Of a stretch of DNA of 64,000 nucleotides, positions 61,624 to 64,000 are shown one piece after another; within the stretch, counting starts at the first letter, position 1; the number at the start of each line of letters is the position of its first letter. Source of the stretch: Streptomyces sp. NBC_00271 (GTDB taxonomy: Bacteria; Actinomycetota; Actinomycetes; Streptomycetales; Streptomycetaceae); NCBI RefSeq assembly GCF_036178845.1, contig NZ_CP108070.1, forward strand, positions 9,052,001 to 9,116,000, read 5' to 3'. Below the pieces are notes generated by a model. The model saw only the letters and a list, made by a program, of their open reading frames with translations. It did no database searches and was not told the origin of the DNA. Position numbers and translations under genes: made by a program.

Positions 61624-63117
61624 ATGAACCGCACACGTACGAACGACCGCTCCGCCCGCGCCCGTAAGGGTGGTGCCGACGCAGGAAGGGGCGGCAGTCG
61701 CTTCGGCTCGCCGGCACCGCGCCGTTCCGGCGGCCCGGCCCGTTCTGGCGGTTACGGCCGTCGGCCCGCCGCGGTGCAGGGGGAGTTCGCGCTCCCCAAG
61801 ACGATCACCCCCGCACTGCCTGCCGTTGAGGGCTTCGCCGATCTCGGCATGCCCGAGCAGCTGCTGGCCGAACTCGGCAGGCAGGGCGTGAGCGCGCCGT
61901 TCCCGATCCAGGGCGCGACGCTGCCGAACTCCCTGGCGGGCCGTGACGTCCTGGGCCGCGGGCGCACCGGCTCCGGCAAGACCCTCGCCTTCGGCCTCGC
62001 CCTGCTCGCCCGTACCGCCGGACGGCGTGCTGAGCCCCGCCAGCCGCTGGGGCTGATCCTCGTCCCGACGCGTGAGCTGGCGCAGCAGGTGACCGACGCG
62101 CTCACTCCGTACGCACGATCCGTCAGACTGCGGCTGGCCACGGTGGTGGGTGGGATGTCGATCGGCAAGCAAGCCGGCGCGCTGCGAGGCGGAGCGGAGA
62201 TCGTCGTCGCGACCCCTGGCCGGCTCAAGGACCTCATCGACCGTGGCGACTGCCGGCTGAACCAGGTGGGCGTCACGGTTCTGGACGAGGCCGACCAGAT
62301 GGCTGACATGGGTTTCATGCCGCAGGTCACCGCGCTGCTCGACCAGGTGCGTCCGGAGGGGCAGCGGATGCTGTTCTCCGCCACCTTGGACCGTAACGTC
62401 GACCTGCTGGTGCGCCGCTATCTGACCGACCCTGTCGTGCATTCGGTCGATCCCTCGGCCGGTGCGGTCACGACGATGGAGCACCACGTCCTGCACGTCC
62501 ACGGCGCCGACAAGCACGCCGCCACGACCGAGATCGCCGCTCGCGACGGTCGGGTGATCATGTTCCTGGACACCAAGCACGCCGTCGACCGGCTCACCCA
62601 GGACCTGCTCAACAGCGGGGTACGGGCCGCCGCGCTGCACGGGGGCAAGTCGCAGCCGCAGCGCACCCGCACGCTGGCGCAGTTCAAGACGGGGCACGTC
62701 AGCGTGCTGGTTGCGACCAACGTCGCGGCGCGCGGCATCCACGTCGACAACCTCGACCTCGTCGTCAACGTCGACCCGCCGTCCGACCACAAGGACTACC
62801 TCCACCGCGGCGGACGTACCGCCCGCGCCGGCGAGTCCGGCAGCGTCGTCACCTTCGTCACACCGAACCAGCGCCGCGATATGGTCCGCCTCATGTCGGA
62901 CGCCGGGATCCGGCCGCAGACCACCCAGATCCGCTCGGGCGACGAGGCCCTGAGCCGGATCACCGGCGCCCAGGCCCCCTCCGGCATCCCGGTCGTCATC
63001 ACCGCACCGGTGGTCGAACGCTCCAAGCGCAGCGCCTCCTCCCGAGGCCGACGCCGCCCCGCTTCGGCAACCCGGCGCGCGCCCGTACGAAAGTCCGTCT
63101 TCGACGCCGCGGCCTAG
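61624..63117 (+). CDS. DEAD-box RNA helicase
   Basis: 497 residues, ATG 61624 after GAGGAAGG. An RG-rich basic head of about 50 residues precedes the Q motif (FADLGMPEQLLAELGRQGVS), motif I GRGRTGSGKT near 120, Ia PTRELAQQV, motif II VLDEADQM near 223, motif III FSATL, and motif VI DYLHRGGRTARAG near 400. A second basic tail ends it (RGRRRPASATRRAPVRKS). ATP-dependent RNA unwinding; neighbours point to cold adaptation with the cold-shock protein. Confidence 0.93.
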   Translation: MNRTRTNDRSARARKGGADAGRGGSRFGSPAPRRSGGPARSGGYGRRPAAVQGEFALPKTITPALPAVEGFADLGMPEQLLAELGRQGVSAPFPIQGATLPNSLAGRDVLGRGRTGSGKTLAFGLALLARTAGRRAEPRQPLGLILVPTRELAQQVTDALTPYARSVRLRLATVVGGMSIGKQAGALRGGAEIVVATPGRLKDLIDRGDCRLNQVGVTVLDEADQMADMGFMPQVTALLDQVRPEGQRMLFSATLDRNVDLLVRRYLTDPVVHSVDPSAGAVTTMEHHVLHVHGADKHAATTEIAARDGRVIMFLDTKHAVDRLTQDLLNSGVRAAALHGGKSQPQRTRTLAQFKTGHVSVLVATNVAARGIHVDNLDLVVNVDPPSDHKDYLHRGGRTARAGESGSVVTFVTPNQRRDMVRLMSDAGIRPQTTQIRSGDEALSRITGAQAPSGIPVVITAPVVERSKRSASSRGRRRPASATRRAPVRKSVFDAAA

Positions 63118-63162
63118 ACCTTCGTGATCAGGAAGCTGACCCATCTCTGCAGGAGGCACCTT

Positions 63163-63567
63163 TTGACGCTGGTTCAGATGCAGCCCCGCCCGGCGATCGC
63201 CAGCCACGTGCGCGGGACGGTGGCTGAGGTCGTGGACGCGGCCGGACCGCAGGTCTGTGACGACATGAGCGTCGAGGTGGCGCTGTCCGTCATGGCCGCC
63301 GCCCGCACGGGCCGACTGGTCGTCTGCGACCAGGACGGCCAGTGCACCGGACTAGTCACCCAGATTGAACTCACCGCGGTCCGCGACAGCTCCGCCTACA
63401 CGGACCGCGTCCGCCTGCGCGACATCCTCGGCGACCACAGGTCGTTCACCTCACCCGTGACCACGATGGCCGAAGCCGAGCACGCGATGCGCTCCCGCCG
63501 GCTCGGTGCCCTGCCGGTGGTCGACGGGCAAGGCAGCGCCCTGGGCGTCCTCGCCCTCTCCCGTTGA
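63163..63567 (+). CDS. CBS-domain pair protein
   Basis: 134 residues. TTG 63163 has AGGAGG six bases upstream and is preferred over ATG 63178. Two CBS motifs: VEVALSVMAAARTGRLVVCD, QCTGLVTQIELTAVRD and TMAEAEHAMRSRRLGALPVV, GSALGVLALSR. Tandem CBS modules bind adenine nucleotides and sense energy state. It lies 45 bp after the helicase stop, in the same operon. Confidence 0.85.
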   Translation: MTLVQMQPRPAIASHVRGTVAEVVDAAGPQVCDDMSVEVALSVMAAARTGRLVVCDQDGQCTGLVTQIELTAVRDSSAYTDRVRLRDILGDHRSFTSPVTTMAEAEHAMRSRRLGALPVVDGQGSALGVLALSR

Positions 63568-63616
63568 ACCGCCTCACCCTGGGCGGACCGTTCTCTCCTT
63601 CTCGTTGTGAGGCCAC

Positions 63617-63925
63617 ATGCGCTGCGTCATTGCCCGCTTCCCCTTCGAGCTCACCAAGAACGGCGTGCTGGAATCGATGAAGGGCATCAAGCCCGAACCC
63701 GGCACCGGCGAATCCGTGATCATCGGCCGCCGCCACTACCCCGTCAAGCAAGTCGGCCAGGTCATCACCCGCCAGGACCGCCGTGACTTCAGCGCCGCCG
63801 AAGTCCTCCGGGCCATGACTCAGCTCGGCTTCACCTGCCGCACCCTCCCCACGGCCGCACCCGTACGCATCCTCAGCTCGCTCCAGCAAGCTTCCGCGAT
63901 GCTCGGTACTCCCGTGTCCGTCTGA
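63617..63925 (+). CDS. SCO5918-family protein
   Basis: 102 residues from ATG 63617. MRCVIARFPFELTKNGVLES, KPEPGTGESVIIGRRHYPVK and QDRRDFSAAEVLRAMTQLGF match, as I recall, the conserved protein encoded beside the cold-shock helicase in S. coelicolor (SCO5918 region). No catalytic motif; small cytoplasmic alpha/beta protein. Last gene of the helicase-CBS operon before a strong terminator. Confidence 0.8.
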   Translation: MRCVIARFPFELTKNGVLESMKGIKPEPGTGESVIIGRRHYPVKQVGQVITRQDRRDFSAAEVLRAMTQLGFTCRTLPTAAPVRILSSLQQASAMLGTPVSV

Positions 63926-63962
63926 CCGACGGGACAGGCAACGAGCCGACGCCTGAACAGCA

Positions 63963-64000
63963 GTGTGGGCCCGACCGGCGAGCGCCGGTCGGGCCCACAC
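63963..64000 (+). terminator. hairpin terminator at the window end
   Basis: Perfect 17-bp stem GTGTGGGCCCGACCGGC / GCCGGTCGGGCCCACAC with a four-base loop, 37 bases after the SCO5918-family stop. Confidence 0.85.

Overview
The window is high-GC actinobacterial DNA and is almost certainly a Streptomyces chromosome. Codon third positions are strongly G/C, GTG starts and ATGA/GTGA stop-start overlaps are frequent, and the gene content is typical of the genus: an ALF-repeat secreted protein, DUF5133, a short MerR protein, hsp18/rheA, SigB-like sigma factor, CsbD, and a cold-shock/DEAD-box/CBS/SCO5918 block. Many operons end in long perfect GC hairpins. I saw no tRNA, rRNA or CRISPR array.

Layout. 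1-9.3 kb: the tail of a CUT2-type sugar ABC transporter operon (binding protein, permease, ATPase), then a ROK sugar kinase with a small membrane protein, then an SNF2 helicase translationally coupled to a SWIM zinc-finger protein. 9.3-17.8 kb: a decayed secreted-protein locus read on the minus strand. It holds a Tat-exported ALF-repeat/alanine-rich giant (frameshifted), a secreted two-domain nuclease-like protein (in-frame TGA), a DUF1963-like cytoplasmic protein that could be its immunity partner, and a deleted tandem copy of that protein. 17.8-19.8 kb: insertion-sequence debris and a 5'-truncated cytosine-5 methyltransferase joined in frame to a truncated Ser/Thr kinase. 20-31 kb: envelope functions (DUF2207 protein, two COG4705 membrane proteins, glycosyltransferase plus polysaccharide deacetylase facing a BlaI/M56 peptidase pair, BASS transporter), with broken two-component genes between them. 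31-36.7 kb: a thioredoxin / zinc-finger / FAD oxidoreductase operon behind a clpB remnant, and a short UvrA paralogue. 36.7-46.4 kb: IS5 debris, a membrane protein of unknown function, a zinc alcohol dehydrogenase, small membrane proteins, a pyruvate-oxidase-type ThDP enzyme and an FMN glutamate-synthase-like protein. 46.4-64 kb: stress-response genes, with two PRC-barrel proteins, F420-type oxidoreductase, HAD phosphatase, STAS and RsbW-like proteins, hsp18 with its repressor rheA and two operators, a SigB-family sigma factor, CsbD, MerR, cold-shock protein with a structured leader, DEAD-box helicase, CBS protein and SCO5918-family protein.

The dominant theme from 9.3 to 60 kb is gene decay by two routes. 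One is deletion that leaves short chimeric ORFs (response regulator::histidine kinase, clpB::PfpI, transaldolase::four-helix protein, STAS::RsbQ-like hydrolase, methyltransferase::kinase). The other is single-base indels, often in G/C runs (ALF protein, DUF5133, MarR, STAS and two RsbW-like genes). The indels could be real or could be assembly errors; raw reads would settle that.

The best candidate for an undescribed system is the 9.4-16.8 kb ALF-repeat / nuclease / DUF1963 locus, read as a secreted effector with a partly duplicated immunity gene. Second is the methyltransferase-kinase remnant at 18.9-19.8 kb. All functions below are from reading the sequence and from family knowledge; no database search was run.
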